This document shows positions 17,541 to 26,005 of a stretch of 64,000 bases of DNA, piece after piece. This DNA comes from Macrococcoides psychrotolerans (lineage in GTDB: Bacteria > Bacillota > Bacilli > Staphylococcales > Staphylococcaceae): the NCBI RefSeq assembly GCF_038095555.1, contig NZ_CP124591.1, positions 1,178,001-1,242,000 on the forward strand. The letters are read 5' to 3'. Within the stretch, counting starts at the first letter, position 1; every line of letters begins with the position of its first letter. The notes beneath the pieces are model-generated. The model made no database searches, was not told where the DNA came from, and saw only the letters and a list, made by a program, of their open reading frames with translations. A program made the translations under genes and the position numbers.

Positions 17541-18395
17541 TTATTTGTTTCTTTCGATAATAAATCTTATAAGCTGTAGCAAGCCATCATTAACTGGACG
17601 TAACGCTTGTACTAGTTTTTCTGTATGTTCAAATTTTTCTTTCAGCAGTGCTTTAGATTGTTCAAGGCCGAGCAATGAAACATAAGTACTTTTATCATTT
17701 TCGACATCACTGCCTACAGGTTTACCAATCTCTTCAAATGAGCCTTCAACATCTAATATATCATCCTGTATTTGAAACATGAGCCCCACATTTCTTCCAA
17801 TTTGGTCTAGAAGCTGCATCTTTTCGTCCGAAAGCTTCATGATTATCCCTGCTGCAACGAATGCCGCTCTAATCAGCTCACCTGTCTTATAACTATGTAC
17901 TCGTTCCAGCTGATTGAGTCCGAGTGCCTGATGTTCGCCTTCCATATCAAGCATTTGTCCGTAAACCATTCCTTTAGAGCCAGCAGCTTCACTTAACAGA
18001 CTTATAAGCGGCAGCTTGATATCTGCATCAAACTTACTTTCTGTAATCATACGAAAGCTGTCTGTCAATAATGCGTCCCCGGCTAATATTGCTGTTGCTT
18101 CATCAAAATGCTTATGATTTGTTAATTTACCTCGTCTATAATCATCATTATCCATGGCAGGTAAATCATCATGGATAAGCGAATACGTGTGGATCATCTC
18201 TAAAGCCACACCAAAAGATAGACCGTCAACAGCATTACCACCCAAACTATCTATAGTCGTCAAGACAAATAATGGGCGTATCCTCTTGCCACCAGCACTT
18301 AATGAATAGTGCATGGAGTCAAATAACCGGTTGTCCTTTGAGTTATATAACCCTGCAATCACATCTTCAATATTTTGGAGAAACTGTTTATTCAT
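17541..18395 (-). CDS. ispA: Polyprenyl synthetase (farnesyl diphosphate synthase)
   Basis: Condenses isopentenyl diphosphate with allylic diphosphates to make farnesyl diphosphate for undecaprenol, quinones and heme O. The first aspartate-rich motif DDLPAMDND (about 80) and the second motif QIQDDILD (about 215) are present, along with GGKRIRP and GQMLDMEGE. The ATG at 18395 is used because GAGGA lies 8 bases upstream; it overlaps the xseB stop by 8 bases, which indicates translational coupling. The alternative start at 18413 would give six extra residues. Confidence 0.94.
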   Translation of the reverse strand: MNKQFLQNIEDVIAGLYNSKDNRLFDSMHYSLSAGGKRIRPLFVLTTIDSLGGNAVDGLSFGVALEMIHTYSLIHDDLPAMDNDDYRRGKLTNHKHFDEATAILAGDALLTDSFRMITESKFDADIKLPLISLLSEAAGSKGMVYGQMLDMEGEHQALGLNQLERVHSYKTGELIRAAFVAAGIIMKLSDEKMQLLDQIGRNVGLMFQIQDDILDVEGSFEEIGKPVGSDVENDKSTYVSLLGLEQSKALLKEKFEHTEKLVQALRPVNDGLLQLIRFIIERNK

Positions 18396-18588
18396 CTGGA
18401 TTTTCCTCAGCACTATTCAGCTTGGTAAGCTTCGCTTCTGCTTCAGCAAGCTTCATTTGGCAGGCTTGAGATAATTTTACACCTTGTTCATACAGTTCTA
18501 TAGATTTTTCTAGACTCACCTGTTCATCGTCAAGCGCTTTAACGATTGATTCCAGCTGCTGCATCATTTCTTCAAATGTCTTAGCCAT
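18388..18588 (-). CDS. xseB: Exodeoxyribonuclease VII small subunit
   Basis: Small subunit of ExoVII, which degrades single-stranded DNA to oligonucleotides. The 66-residue protein has the family pattern FEEMMQQLESIVKALDDEQVSLEKSIELYEQG... with the conserved L-E--LYEQG segment and an acidic C terminus. The ATG at 18588 follows AGAGGTG by six bases; the GTG three codons upstream overlaps that ribosome binding site and is less likely. It lies between xseA and ispA with overlapping or near-touching ends. Confidence 0.94.
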   Translation of the reverse strand: MAKTFEEMMQQLESIVKALDDEQVSLEKSIELYEQGVKLSQACQMKLAEAEAKLTKLNSAEENPDE

Positions 18589-18600
18589 GATAATCACCTC

Positions 18601-19929
18601 TTATTTATTAATATGCATCACTTCTGCCTTAATTTCCCCATCATTAAGCTGTATATGTACATAATCATGTTCATTCACATCATCTACAGATTTAATAATC
18701 TTATCCTCACTTCGCACAATCGCATAGCCTCGTAATAAAGTCTCTGCTGGACTTAAAGATGACAGTAAAGCAATATGGTGTTTGAGCTGCTGATGATAGT
18801 TTGACAGCTTATATGATAGCATTCGATCCATAACATTCTGCATCGAATGAATCTGCTCATATTGATACTTTAATTTCGTATTCAACTTCTGCGCATCAAT
18901 TTTATTCGAAATGAAATGAAAATTCATCTTATTCTGATTGATCAAATTAAATGATGCATGCTTCATTCTCTGCTCAAACTCATCTAGTTTCTGCATCTTC
19001 TGTTCGATCAGCATATATGGATTTTTAAAGATATAATATGAAGAAAGATAATTTAATCGTTCATTATTATGCTTTAGTCTTTGATTCATTGCGCGCAGCA
19101 TCGTGATATCTACTTGCTTTAACCCGACGAGCAGCTCTTTGCTATCTGGTGTTGCCATTACGGCTGCTGCAGTCGGAGTAGGGGCTCTGTGATCCGCCAC
19201 TAAGTCACTGAGTGTAGTGTCCGTTTCATGCCCCACCGCAGAAATGACCGGTGTATTACATGCATATATCGCTTCGACGACAACTTCTTCGTTGAACGCC
19301 CACAAATCCTCAATAGAACCCCCACCACGTCCCACGATAATAACATCGGCACCTAACTGATCAGCTGCATTTAAATTATTGACGATATCATCTTTTGCTG
19401 CTTCACCTTGAACGATTGTTGAAATATACGTAACTTCCGCTAAAGGATAGCGTCTGGATAACGTCGTTCTAATATCTTGTACAGCAGCTCCAGTACTCGC
19501 TGTAAGCACCGCGATATGTTCAGGATATTTTGGTAGCTGTTTCTTATTTTCTACATTAAAATAACCTTTTTCGAAATACTTTTTCTTCAAAGCTTCTAGT
19601 CGTTCATATAATATACCAATACCATCTAATCGAATATCTTTGGCATAAAGTTGATAGCTCCCTCTGCTTTCGTATACACTGATACGTCCCGTAATAAGAA
19701 CACTGTCTCCTTCTTTTGGAGAGAAAGTAAGCTGTGCTGCATCACGCTTAAACATCATACAGCTAATAACACCGTCATTATCTTTTAATGCAAAATAAAG
19801 ATGGCCACTTGAATGACGCTTAAAATTTGACAGTTCACCCTTAATATAGACATTGGTTAAATAAGGATCTTTATCAAACTTCGTTTTAATATATCTCGTT
19901 AATGCACTTACACTTAGATACTTCTCCAT
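18601..19929 (-). CDS. xseA: Exodeoxyribonuclease VII large subunit
   Basis: Catalytic subunit of ExoVII. An N-terminal OB-fold (LSVSALTRYIKTKFD..., then GELSNFKRHSSGHLYFALKD) precedes the nuclease domain with AVLTASTGAAVQDI (about 145), the active-site stretch GRGGGSIEDLWAFN (about 200) and SAVGHETDTTLSD (about 240), then a long helical C-terminal region (about 290-400). The ATG at 19929 gives the conserved MEKYLSVSAL start. A GTG at 19938, overlapping the nusB stop by one base, is an alternative, and neither has a strong ribosome binding site. Confidence 0.95.
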   Translation of the reverse strand: MEKYLSVSALTRYIKTKFDKDPYLTNVYIKGELSNFKRHSSGHLYFALKDNDGVISCMMFKRDAAQLTFSPKEGDSVLITGRISVYESRGSYQLYAKDIRLDGIGILYERLEALKKKYFEKGYFNVENKKQLPKYPEHIAVLTASTGAAVQDIRTTLSRRYPLAEVTYISTIVQGEAAKDDIVNNLNAADQLGADVIIVGRGGGSIEDLWAFNEEVVVEAIYACNTPVISAVGHETDTTLSDLVADHRAPTPTAAAVMATPDSKELLVGLKQVDITMLRAMNQRLKHNNERLNYLSSYYIFKNPYMLIEQKMQKLDEFEQRMKHASFNLINQNKMNFHFISNKIDAQKLNTKLKYQYEQIHSMQNVMDRMLSYKLSNYHQQLKHHIALLSSLSPAETLLRGYAIVRSEDKIIKSVDDVNEHDYVHIQLNDGEIKAEVMHINK

Positions 19930-19937
19930 AATTATCA

Positions 19938-20330
19938 CTACGCCTTATTTTTAATAATTTCACTCAAAACTCCGTTGATAAACTTATAGCTTTCATCGTC
20001 GCTAAATTTCTTCGCTAAGTTCACTGCTTCGTTGACAATTACTTTTTCTGGTGCATCTGTATACAGTAATTCAAATGCGCTTAGTCTCAGTATAATACGG
20101 TCAATTTTATTGAGGCGCTCCAATGCCCATGACTTCAGGTGTGGCGTAATCTTGTCATCCAGTTCATTTTGTTTTGAACTGACACCACGAACTAATTCAT
20201 CAGCAAATACATCTCTGTTTGGAGGTTCCACGATAAAACGTGTTGCATCTTCCACTGATATTTCGTGCGCTTCATTTTCTATCTGAAATAATATTTGTAT
20301 CGCATGTTCTCTAGATTCTGTTCTCGACAT
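19938..20330 (-). CDS. nusB: Transcription antitermination factor NusB
   Basis: All-helical RNA-binding factor that joins NusE (S10) on boxA RNA during rRNA antitermination. The 130-residue protein begins with SRTESREHAIQILFQIE, and has the conserved LKSWALERLNKIDRIILRLSAFELL, then PEKVIVNEAVNLAKKFSDDESYKFINGVL. It starts the nusB-xseA-xseB-ispA operon, preceded by a terminator hairpin that separates it from yqhY. Confidence 0.97.
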   Translation of the reverse strand: MSRTESREHAIQILFQIENEAHEISVEDATRFIVEPPNRDVFADELVRGVSSKQNELDDKITPHLKSWALERLNKIDRIILRLSAFELLYTDAPEKVIVNEAVNLAKKFSDDESYKFINGVLSEIIKNKA

Positions 20331-20352
20331 AAAGTTTCTCCTTCAATCAAAA

Positions 20353-20370
20353 AGGGATGCAAGCATCCCT
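20353..20370 (-). terminator. Terminator downstream of yqhY
   Basis: AGGGATGC and GCATCCCT flank a two-base spacer (AA), so the real loop is larger by a pair or two. A short T-run follows on the minus strand. Probably reduces read-through from accBC-yqhY into nusB. Confidence 0.65.
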
Positions 20371-20372
20371 GA

Positions 20373-20720
20373 TTAATTCTCTTTAAATTTAACATTTACA
20401 ATATGGATATTTATTTGTGACGGCTCAATCGCAGTCATATTTCCTAGTGCATTCTTGATTGCTTTTTGTACAAGTGTAGCAGTCTTTGCAATCTTTGTAC
20501 CATAGTCAAATGCGCAGTACGCATCTAGAACTATCGTGTCATCTTTCGTATCAACTTGTACACCACGTTGATTTTTAACACCAAGCTTTTCTAAAGATTT
20601 ACTTTTTTGTACAAGTGACACACCTTTCACTTCTGAAACTGCAATTGAGGCAATGAGTTCAATAACACTTGGCGCAATTTCAACTGTCCCAAGATTACCT
20701 TTTTTATTTGTTTCGATCAT
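20373..20720 (-). CDS. yqhY: Asp23/Gls24 family protein (YqhY)
   Basis: A 115-residue Asp23/Gls24 fold protein: GTVEIAPSVIELIASIAVSEVKGV at the start, then VDTKDDTIVLDAYCAFDYGTKI and the C-terminal INIHIVNVKF. In Bacillus YqhY is encoded with accB and accC and helps hold acetyl-CoA carboxylase activity in check; the same accB-accC-yqhY order is present here. The biochemical activity is not known. Confidence 0.9.
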   Translation of the reverse strand: MIETNKKGNLGTVEIAPSVIELIASIAVSEVKGVSLVQKSKSLEKLGVKNQRGVQVDTKDDTIVLDAYCAFDYGTKIAKTATLVQKAIKNALGNMTAIEPSQINIHIVNVKFKEN

Positions 20721-20786
20721 GACATAACCTCCTGTCTATAACAATAACTATACCATGAATTTATTATAAAATAAAAACAGAAATTA

Positions 20787-20807
20787 AAAAACGCTAAACG
20801 CGTTTTT
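20787..20807 (-). terminator. Weak hairpin at the accC stop
   Basis: AAAAACGC and GCGTTTTT around the loop TAAAC, overlapping the accC stop codon. On the minus strand it reads as a short stem ending in TTTTT, so partial termination before yqhY is possible. Confidence 0.5.
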
Positions 20808-22155
20808 AATCTGACAATATATTGTTGTCTTCAAGAAATTTAGTGTTGTAGTCATTTGAACGAAATGTTTCATTCTGAATTAATGCCATATGGAATGGAA
20901 TCGTTGTATCTATACCTAATATAATAAATTCTGAGAGCGCTCGATACGCTGAGTTTAGTGCAGTTTCTCGGTCTTTATCATGAACGATAAGCTTGGCAAC
21001 CATCGAATCATAAAAAGGTGGAATGCTGTAGTTTGTGTAACATGCCGAATCTACTCTGACACCATAACCCCCAGGAGCAATATACTGGGTAATTAACCCT
21101 GGAGAAGGCATAAAATTATGATATGGATTTTCTGCGTTGATTCTAAATTCAATCGCATGACCGTTAACCTTTATCTCTTCTTGTGTCATCGTAAGTTTTT
21201 CACCACTCGCAATTTTTATCTGCCATCTAACAAGATCTGTCGCTGTCACCATTTCTGTAACTGGATGCTCAACTTGAATACGCGTGTTCATCTCCATGAA
21301 ATAAAATTGCTTCGTATCTATATCATATATAAATTCAACAGTTCCGGCACCTTCATAGTTAACAGCTTTAGCTGCATTAATTGCTGCCTGACCCATCGCA
21401 TATCGCGTAGCTTCATCAATATATGGCGAAGGACTTTCTTCGACGAGTTTCTGCATACGACGCTGTATCGTACAGTCACGTTCCCCGAAATGCAGTGTAT
21501 TACCGTATTGATCCGCAAGGACTTGAATTTCTACATGACGGAAATTTTCTATAAACTTTTCTAAGTATAAGCCTTTATTCCCGAATGCAGTTTCTGCCTC
21601 CTGTTCTGTCATACGATAACCATCTCTTAACTCTTGCTCATTCCTGGCAACACGTATGCCTTTGCCACCACCGCCAGCAGTCGCTTTAATTATGACCGGG
21701 TAACTCATGGTTTCAGCAAGTTTTAGCGCACTTTCAACATCTTCCAGTAACCCATCGCTACCAGGCACCACTGGAACACCAGCTTTTATCATCTCTTTTT
21801 TAGCAACGTCTTTAATTCCCATCTTACTGATTGATTGATGACTTGGGCCGATAAACTTAATTTGGCATGCCTCACACATTTCGGCAAACCGTGCATTCTC
21901 TGCTAGAAATCCATAACCTGGATGAATCCCATCACATCCTGTACTACTCGCAATCATCAGTATGTTCGGGATATTCAAATAAGAGTCTTTAGACTGTTTC
22001 GGACCTACACAATATGCTTCATCAGCAAGCTGTGTATGTAGTGCATCTCTATCAGCTTCTGAATAGATAGCAACGGACTGGATTCCTAAATCTTTAAGTG
22101 CTCGAATGATACGTACCGCTATCTCTCCTCGATTTGCCACTAATACCTTCTTCAT
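20806..22155 (-). CDS. accC: Acetyl-CoA carboxylase, biotin carboxylase subunit
   Basis: ATP-dependent carboxylation of biotin on AccB, the first half of malonyl-CoA formation for fatty acid synthesis. The 449-residue ATP-grasp protein has VLVANRGEIAVRIIRA at the start, the ATP-binding IIKATAGGGGKGIRVA (about 155), FGERDCTIQRRMQKL, and the catalytic signature FMEMNTRIQVEHPVTEM (about 286). It is separated from accB by one base, so the two subunits are co-translated. Confidence 0.97.
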   Translation of the reverse strand: MKKVLVANRGEIAVRIIRALKDLGIQSVAIYSEADRDALHTQLADEAYCVGPKQSKDSYLNIPNILMIASSTGCDGIHPGYGFLAENARFAEMCEACQIKFIGPSHQSISKMGIKDVAKKEMIKAGVPVVPGSDGLLEDVESALKLAETMSYPVIIKATAGGGGKGIRVARNEQELRDGYRMTEQEAETAFGNKGLYLEKFIENFRHVEIQVLADQYGNTLHFGERDCTIQRRMQKLVEESPSPYIDEATRYAMGQAAINAAKAVNYEGAGTVEFIYDIDTKQFYFMEMNTRIQVEHPVTEMVTATDLVRWQIKIASGEKLTMTQEEIKVNGHAIEFRINAENPYHNFMPSPGLITQYIAPGGYGVRVDSACYTNYSIPPFYDSMVAKLIVHDKDRETALNSAYRALSEFIILGIDTTIPFHMALIQNETFRSNDYNTKFLEDNNILSD

Positions 22156-22156
22156 A

Positions 22157-22585
22157 TCACTTCACCTTGAAGAGGGGCTGACCATATTCTACCAGTTGAC
22201 CATCTTCAACTAAAATTTCAATGATTTCTCCACTTACTTCAGCTTGAATTTCATTGAACAGTTTCATCGCTTCTAAAATGCACACAATACTATCATTCGT
22301 CACCTTATCCCCTACCTTAACATAAGGATCCGCTTCAGGGGATGGAGATTTATAAAATGTTCCAACCATAGGCGCATTAATCGTAATAGTATCTTCATTA
22401 TGTTCTTCAGTCGTAGTTATCTCTTTAACTTGAATTTGCTCCTGTGTCAGTTGCTTTACAGGTGCTGCCACCTTTTCTTTTTCTTTCTTCAATACAACCT
22501 TCAATTCTTTATCTTCATAATTAAATTCAGTGATTTCTGATCTATCGACCATATCAATCAGTAATTTTATATGTTCAAGATTCAT
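22157..22585 (-). CDS. accB: Acetyl-CoA carboxylase biotin carboxyl carrier protein
   Basis: Carries the biotin of acetyl-CoA carboxylase. The C-terminal biotinyl domain contains the target lysine K108 in ILEAMKLFNEI, after the family-specific thumb region PMVGTFYKSPSPEADPYVKVGD. The first 60 residues are a linker rich in K, E and T (142 residues in total). It has its own promoter region after the efp terminator. In Bacillus, the spoIIIA operon lies between efp and accB; here the gap is only 119 bases. Confidence 0.96.
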   Translation of the reverse strand: MNLEHIKLLIDMVDRSEITEFNYEDKELKVVLKKEKEKVAAPVKQLTQEQIQVKEITTTEEHNEDTITINAPMVGTFYKSPSPEADPYVKVGDKVTNDSIVCILEAMKLFNEIQAEVSGEIIEILVEDGQLVEYGQPLFKVK

Positions 22586-22670
22586 AAGATACTCCTTTAT
22601 ACATAGTTTTAAGACTAGCTACTAATCAATTGTAAACTAGTGGTCTGACCAATTCAACAATAAAAATAAA

Positions 22671-22696
22671 AAAGACATGTATAAAAACATGTCTTT
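22671..22696 (-). terminator. Terminator of efp
   Basis: A 10-bp stem (AAAGACATGT at 22671-22680 with ACATGTCTTT at 22687-22696), loop ATAAAA, followed on the minus strand by TTTTTATTTTTA. A strong intrinsic terminator between efp and accB. Confidence 0.92.
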
Positions 22697-22704
22697 CATA
22701 AAAA

Positions 22705-23262
22705 TTATCCTCGAGATACGTAAGAACCATCTGTTGTGTTGATAATTAATGTATCCCCTTCATTAACAAATAAAGGGACGTTTAATGTGTATCCAGTTTC
22801 AACAGTAGCAGCTTTCGTCGCACCTTGAGCTGTATCACCTTTAATACCAGGTTCAGTCTCAGTAACTTGAAGCGTCACTGTATTCGGTAATTCAACACCT
22901 AAAGTTTCCCCTTCATACATCTGGATATGAACTTCCATATTTTCTTTCAGGAACTTTAATTCATATTCAATTGTATCCTCAGATAATTCAATCTGTTCAT
23001 ATGATTCAGTATCCATAAATACATGTTGATCGCCTGAAGCATATAAATACTGCATGCGTTTGTTGTCAATTTGAGCTTTTCCGACTTTTTCTCCTGCACG
23101 GAATGTCTTTTCCTGGATTGCACCTGTTCTTAAATTTCTTAGCTTTGAACGTACAAATGCAGCACCTTTTCCCGGTTTAACGTGTTGGAATTCAATAACA
23201 CGCCATATACCATTATCTACTTCGATTGTTAAACCTGTCTTAAAATCATTTACTGAAATCAT
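22705..23262 (-). CDS. efp: Translation elongation factor P
   Basis: Relieves ribosome stalling at polyproline. The 185-residue protein has three beta-barrel domains; the tip loop of domain I reads [10 protein letters not shown] with lysine K32, the residue modified in many bacteria, and a basic VRSKLRN follows. The C terminus [17 protein letters not shown] is the family end motif. An AGGAGG ribosome binding site precedes the ATG. It follows the Xaa-Pro peptidase gene closely, the usual pepP-efp pair. Confidence 0.97.
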
Positions 23263-23286
23263 GAATTTTCCTCCTCAATATACCTA

Positions 23287-24339
23287 CTATAAAATAATAA
23301 GGTCTTTTGTGGAATGTGTAAAGCGCTTTAGACCATTTTTAGTGACTAAAACATCATCTTCTATACGAACGCCACCTAAACCTGGCACATAGATTCCGGG
23401 TTCAAGCGTTACACACATATTTTCTTCCAAAGTATGAGGAGAACGTTGTGAAAGCATAGGGTTTTCATGCACTTCAAGTCCAATGCCGTGTCCAAGACTA
23501 TGGCCAAATGCGTCTCCATAACCATATCCTGCAATCACGTCTCTCGCAATTTTATCCGCTTCAACGCCAGTCATTCCAGGTTTAATTTCGTCAAGTGCTT
23601 TAAGCTGCGATTCTAAAACAATGTTATAGATTTTAACCATCTCATCTTGTGGCTCTCCGACTGCAATTGTTCGTGTAATATCCGAAATATAACCTTCATA
23701 AAGTGCACCATAATCAAATGTAATCATTTCACCAGATTCAATCACTTTATTACTTGCAACACCGTGTGGTAATGCACCTCTGATGCCTGATGCGACAATT
23801 GTTTCAAAAGAAGAACTTGTAGCACCTAATGCTCTCATCTTCATCTCCATCTCATTATTTAGATACATTTCAGTTACACCAGGTTTTGTAATCTTTAAAA
23901 TATAATCAAACGTAGCGTCTGCGATATCCGCAGCTTTTTGTATCTGCTCGATTTCAAATGGTTCTTTTATCATTCTAATCTTTTCAATTTCACCAGTAAC
24001 ATCAATAAGCTCTGCACCTGTTGCAAGCTGCATGTACTCTTGATAAGTGACAAGATTCCCTTCAAATCCTACTGTCTTTAATTCTAACTCTTTAATTACT
24101 TCAGTTATCATATCTAGTAAAGATGTTTTTTGTTTTACGATTTCAAAAGATTGTGCCTGTTTCGTTGCTTGTTCTATGTATCTGAAATCTGTAACGAGTA
24201 TGTTTCTTTCCTTACTGATGATCAAGCCTGCACTACTGCCTGTGAATCCAGATAAATATCTTCTGTTATGTGGTGAAAGGACTACGACTGCGTCCAGCTG
24301 CTTTTCTTCTAATAAATGTCTGACTTTTTCTATTTTCAT
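23287..24339 (-). CDS. pepP: Xaa-Pro dipeptidase/aminopeptidase (M24 family, YqhT)
   Basis: Metallopeptidase that releases N-terminal residues before proline. An N-terminal creatinase-like domain (about 1-125; VVVLSPHNRRYLSGFTGS) is followed by the pita-bread domain with metal ligands in FDYGALYEGYISDITRT, GHSLGHGIGLEVHENP, MCVTLEPGIY and VRIEDDV. The ATG at 24339 has AAGGAG five bases upstream and gives MKIEKVRHLL; an in-frame start at 24420 would add an unlikely 27-residue tail. Encoded directly before efp. Confidence 0.95.
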   Translation of the reverse strand: MKIEKVRHLLEEKQLDAVVVLSPHNRRYLSGFTGSSAGLIISKERNILVTDFRYIEQATKQAQSFEIVKQKTSLLDMITEVIKELELKTVGFEGNLVTYQEYMQLATGAELIDVTGEIEKIRMIKEPFEIEQIQKAADIADATFDYILKITKPGVTEMYLNNEMEMKMRALGATSSSFETIVASGIRGALPHGVASNKVIESGEMITFDYGALYEGYISDITRTIAVGEPQDEMVKIYNIVLESQLKALDEIKPGMTGVEADKIARDVIAGYGYGDAFGHSLGHGIGLEVHENPMLSQRSPHTLEENMCVTLEPGIYVPGLGGVRIEDDVLVTKNGLKRFTHSTKDLIIL

Positions 24340-24434
24340 CTTTTTCTCCTTAGTATATGTATTTTGACTATATTTTCTGAATATATACATGTTACCATAG
24401 TATTTAGAAAAACGAATCATTCGAGGAGTAAAAA

Positions 24435-25031
24435 ATGAAAAAATTCAAAATATTATCATTAATAATGACTTCTACTATAACACTTACTGCCTGTAGCGGA
24501 GGTGCTGAGACTGACCTTACTGAGAAAGCTACTGAGCTAAAAAAAGAAGTTAAAGTACTGAAAGCAAGAATTGAAGATGAGAAGACGAATACTATAACGA
24601 AACAGAACACATTAAACGCAACTAACAATGAAATCAAGCAGTTGCAAGGAAACACACAAATGTCTAATCAAGAATTTACAAATCACTTTAATTCATATGC
24701 GGACTCACTTGCATTAGCAATAAAAAATTTTTCTGCGATTGAAAATAAGCTTTCAGTGCCGAAAGACATACAACATGAAGAAACGTTAAGTACAATAAAA
24801 TCAGACGTTAAAGACACAATCAAGCAATATGACCAGAGATTTAAAGATAGTGAACCACCTGCCACTTTTATAAATGTGCATCGCCAGGTGAATGATGCGA
24901 ACCATAAATTTGAGAGTGCCATCAATTTGATTCATGAAGGTTATGAAAAGTCTGATACAAAAAAAATAACGCAAGGTAAAGCGATGCTTCACGATGCGAT
25001 AGAGGCGTTTAATAAAATAACGATTGAATAA
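24435..25031 (+). CDS. Putative lipoprotein with coiled coil
   Basis: A 198-residue exported lipoprotein: positively charged start (KKFK), hydrophobic stretch and lipobox LTAC with the lipid-modified cysteine at C20. A heptad-rich, highly charged segment (about 29-75: ELKKEVKVLKARIEDEK...) looks like a coiled coil, followed by a helical domain with repeated NH- and DAI/DAIEAF-type patterns. This resembles the YkyA-like cell-wall-binding lipoproteins in layout, but I cannot assign it firmly. GAGGAG precedes the ATG. It opens the accessory block between pepP and lipM and runs against pepP. Confidence 0.82.
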   Translation: MKKFKILSLIMTSTITLTACSGGAETDLTEKATELKKEVKVLKARIEDEKTNTITKQNTLNATNNEIKQLQGNTQMSNQEFTNHFNSYADSLALAIKNFSAIENKLSVPKDIQHEETLSTIKSDVKDTIKQYDQRFKDSEPPATFINVHRQVNDANHKFESAINLIHEGYEKSDTKKITQGKAMLHDAIEAFNKITIE

Positions 25032-25038
25032 CAAATTA

Positions 25039-25071
25039 AGACTCTGTAAGCTGATGCTACACGCAGAGTCT
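25039..25071 (+). terminator. Hairpin after the lipoprotein gene
   Basis: AGACTCTG at 25039-25046 pairs with CAGAGTCT at 25064-25071 around a 17-base loop, followed by CTTGTTTGG. The long loop and weak T-run make it only a probable terminator. The remaining bases to 25185 show no coding sequence. Confidence 0.5.
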
Positions 25072-25185
25072 CTTGTTTGGTGACAAATAATTAATTTCAA
25101 TTTTCATCGAATTTACTCAGGCCTTGTCTAGAAAAGATCTAGGATGTACAAATAGCAACTATAATGTATTACACCTCTCAGCTTT

Positions 25186-26004
25186 TTATTTTATTAACTC
25201 TTTTGGGATTAAATCATAATCAAACATCACTTCTGATTTATTTTTTAGTATAAGATCTTTACTTATAATTTCACCGTCTGTATTTTTAGTCAATTTGTAA
25301 ATCATCGAGCGACGGTAAAATTTATCTCCCTGTTTAATGTAATGATGATTTTCTTCAATTAGTTCGTATTGGTTCTTTATTGGTTGTTCACTACGTAATT
25401 CACCATACAATTTCTTATCTTCCACCCATACACAAAGTTGGACATTCTGATTAGTAGTATTCCTAAATCGATAGTCAACATAATTGTAAGCAACAGATGT
25501 GCCATTTCTAAGCGGTTTCCTTTCAACTTCTTCTAAAGCCAGTGCATCCGAATGCATATGAAACTCTGTTACTTCTAAGGGACTGTGCTGAATGAGAAGA
25601 TTGATTGTATTTGCTAAATTACATAAACCTCCACCTGCTCCAGCTTGTAATTTATTATTAATGATTACACGTCCGTCTTTATATCCATTTTGCTTGTTAG
25701 CATTCCCTACTAAATACCAAAATGAAAACTCTTCTCCTGGACGAATGATTAAACCATTCATAGTTCTTGCAGATTTATCGATATTAAAAGCTTTATTATA
25801 TTGCAATTTTGGGTCAATGCCCTTTCCTTTTTTTATTAAATTAGAATGATATGAATATATTACATTCGGTAATTTATCATCTATCCGTATTGAAGCGAAA
25901 ATTTTCTTTCTATTTTGTATTTGCCTTTTCAATCTTTCTTTTTGAACAGATAATGCATATAATACTGGATGAATTTCCGAAAATAACTTTCTGTGCTTTG
26001 TCAT
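25186..26004 (-). CDS. VanW family protein
   Basis: Contains the VanW domain: FNIDKSARTMNGLIIRPGEEFSFW (about 79-102) and the family core GGGLCNLANTINLLI (about 124) followed by HMHSDALA. VanW is an accessory protein first seen in vancomycin-resistance clusters; its biochemical role is unknown and nothing here suggests a van operon. The N terminus (KERLKRQIQNRKKI) is strongly basic and no signal peptide is seen, unlike many VanW-domain proteins. The ATG at 26004 follows GAGGG by six bases and begins one base after the YqeG-like stop, so the two are co-translated. Confidence 0.85.
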   Translation of the reverse strand: MTKHRKLFSEIHPVLYALSVQKERLKRQIQNRKKIFASIRIDDKLPNVIYSYHSNLIKKGKGIDPKLQYNKAFNIDKSARTMNGLIIRPGEEFSFWYLVGNANKQNGYKDGRVIINNKLQAGAGGGLCNLANTINLLIQHSPLEVTEFHMHSDALALEEVERKPLRNGTSVAYNYVDYRFRNTTNQNVQLCVWVEDKKLYGELRSEQPIKNQYELIEENHHYIKQGDKFYRRSMIYKLTKNTDGEIISKDLILKNKSEVMFDYDLIPKELIK

Positions 26005-26005
26005 T

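Noticed and set aside
21118..21564. 148-codon open frame opposite accC
   Set aside because: Antisense to a certain gene with its normal codon pattern; sequence is cysteine- and phenylalanine-rich without motifs.
24801..25100. Minus-strand frame behind the lipoprotein gene
   Set aside because: Antisense shadow; no ribosome binding site and no conserved motif.
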